Below are positions 6,388-6,406 of a stretch of 6,406 nucleotides of DNA, piece after piece (within the stretch, counting starts at the first letter, position 1; each line of letters starts with the position of its first letter). The position numbers and the translations under genes are program-made. Source of the stretch: Candidatus Omnitrophota bacterium (GTDB lineage Bacteria; Ratteibacteria; UBA8468; B48-G9; DSTR01). Below the pieces are notes generated by a model. That model saw nothing but the letters and a program-made list of their open reading frames with translations. It was not told the origin of the DNA and ran no database searches. The stretch lies in NCBI GenBank assembly GCA_023818865.1, contig JAMWDF010000135.1, positions 1-6,406 on the forward strand, read 5' to 3'.

Positions 6388-6406
6388 AAAAAAGTTTTAG
6401 TCCAGG
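6388..6406 (+). other. Short right-edge stretch that continues the gspC-like frame after its stop
   Basis: Nineteen bases remain after the TAA at 6385-6387. In the same frame they read K-K-V-L-V-Q, a plausible last PDZ beta strand ('..KKVLVQ..R.G' is typical after the final helix). An A-run of eight (6386-6393) overlaps the stop. There is no start codon or ribosome site here for a following gene within the window. Confidence 0.4.

Noticed and set aside
6382..6402. Small inverted repeat (GGCTAAAA / TTTTAGTCC) around the last stop as a terminator
   Set aside because: The stem is almost all A-T, includes a G-U pair and has no T-run after it. It also overlaps a likely coding continuation, so it is not a credible terminator.

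Overview
The window reads as one co-directional stretch of the + strand: four genes with gaps of 22, 21 and 14 bases, which looks like part of one operon. Three genes encode exported, multi-domain beta-rich proteins. The fourth encodes a GspC-like component of a type II secretion system (T2SS). A GspC homologue implies a diderm (Gram-negative type) bacterium. The domain mix (BACON-like, FN3-like and cell-surface beta-sandwich modules, plus a Gly-rich/CFIATAAFGS C-terminal tail) is what I associate with uncultured candidate-phylum bacteria known mostly from metagenomes. I cannot name the phylum from sequence alone.

Layout: 1-333 is the C-terminal end of a gene cut by the left edge; it ends in two dockerin-like 'ISDKELLDTIDLWA' / 'WLLQVIDFWA' helices. 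356-2203 is a 615-residue secreted protein: signal peptide, N-terminal beta domain, BACON-like domain, FN3-like domain, IPAGAL-containing domain and CFI-box tail. 2225-5701 is a 1158-residue secreted protein: signal peptide, four diverged repeats of about 110-160 residues, two FN3-like domains and the same CFI-box tail. 5716-6387 is a GspC-like protein with a short N-terminal hydrophobic segment, a homology region (HR) and a PDZ domain. It stops at a TAA just where the last PDZ strand should begin. The 19 bases after the stop still read in frame as KKVLVQ, which would fit that strand. No stretch over 300 bases lacks a gene, and I see no RNA gene, CRISPR array, insertion sequence, convincing promoter or terminator.

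How they may work together (inference): GspC links the inner-membrane T2SS platform to the outer-membrane secretin and helps select substrates. Two proteins that share an almost identical C-terminal tail directly upstream of gspC suggest the tail is a sorting or anchoring signal, and that these proteins are clients or structural partners of the adjacent secretion system. The dockerin-like end of the first protein may be a different sorting or attachment module in the same set.
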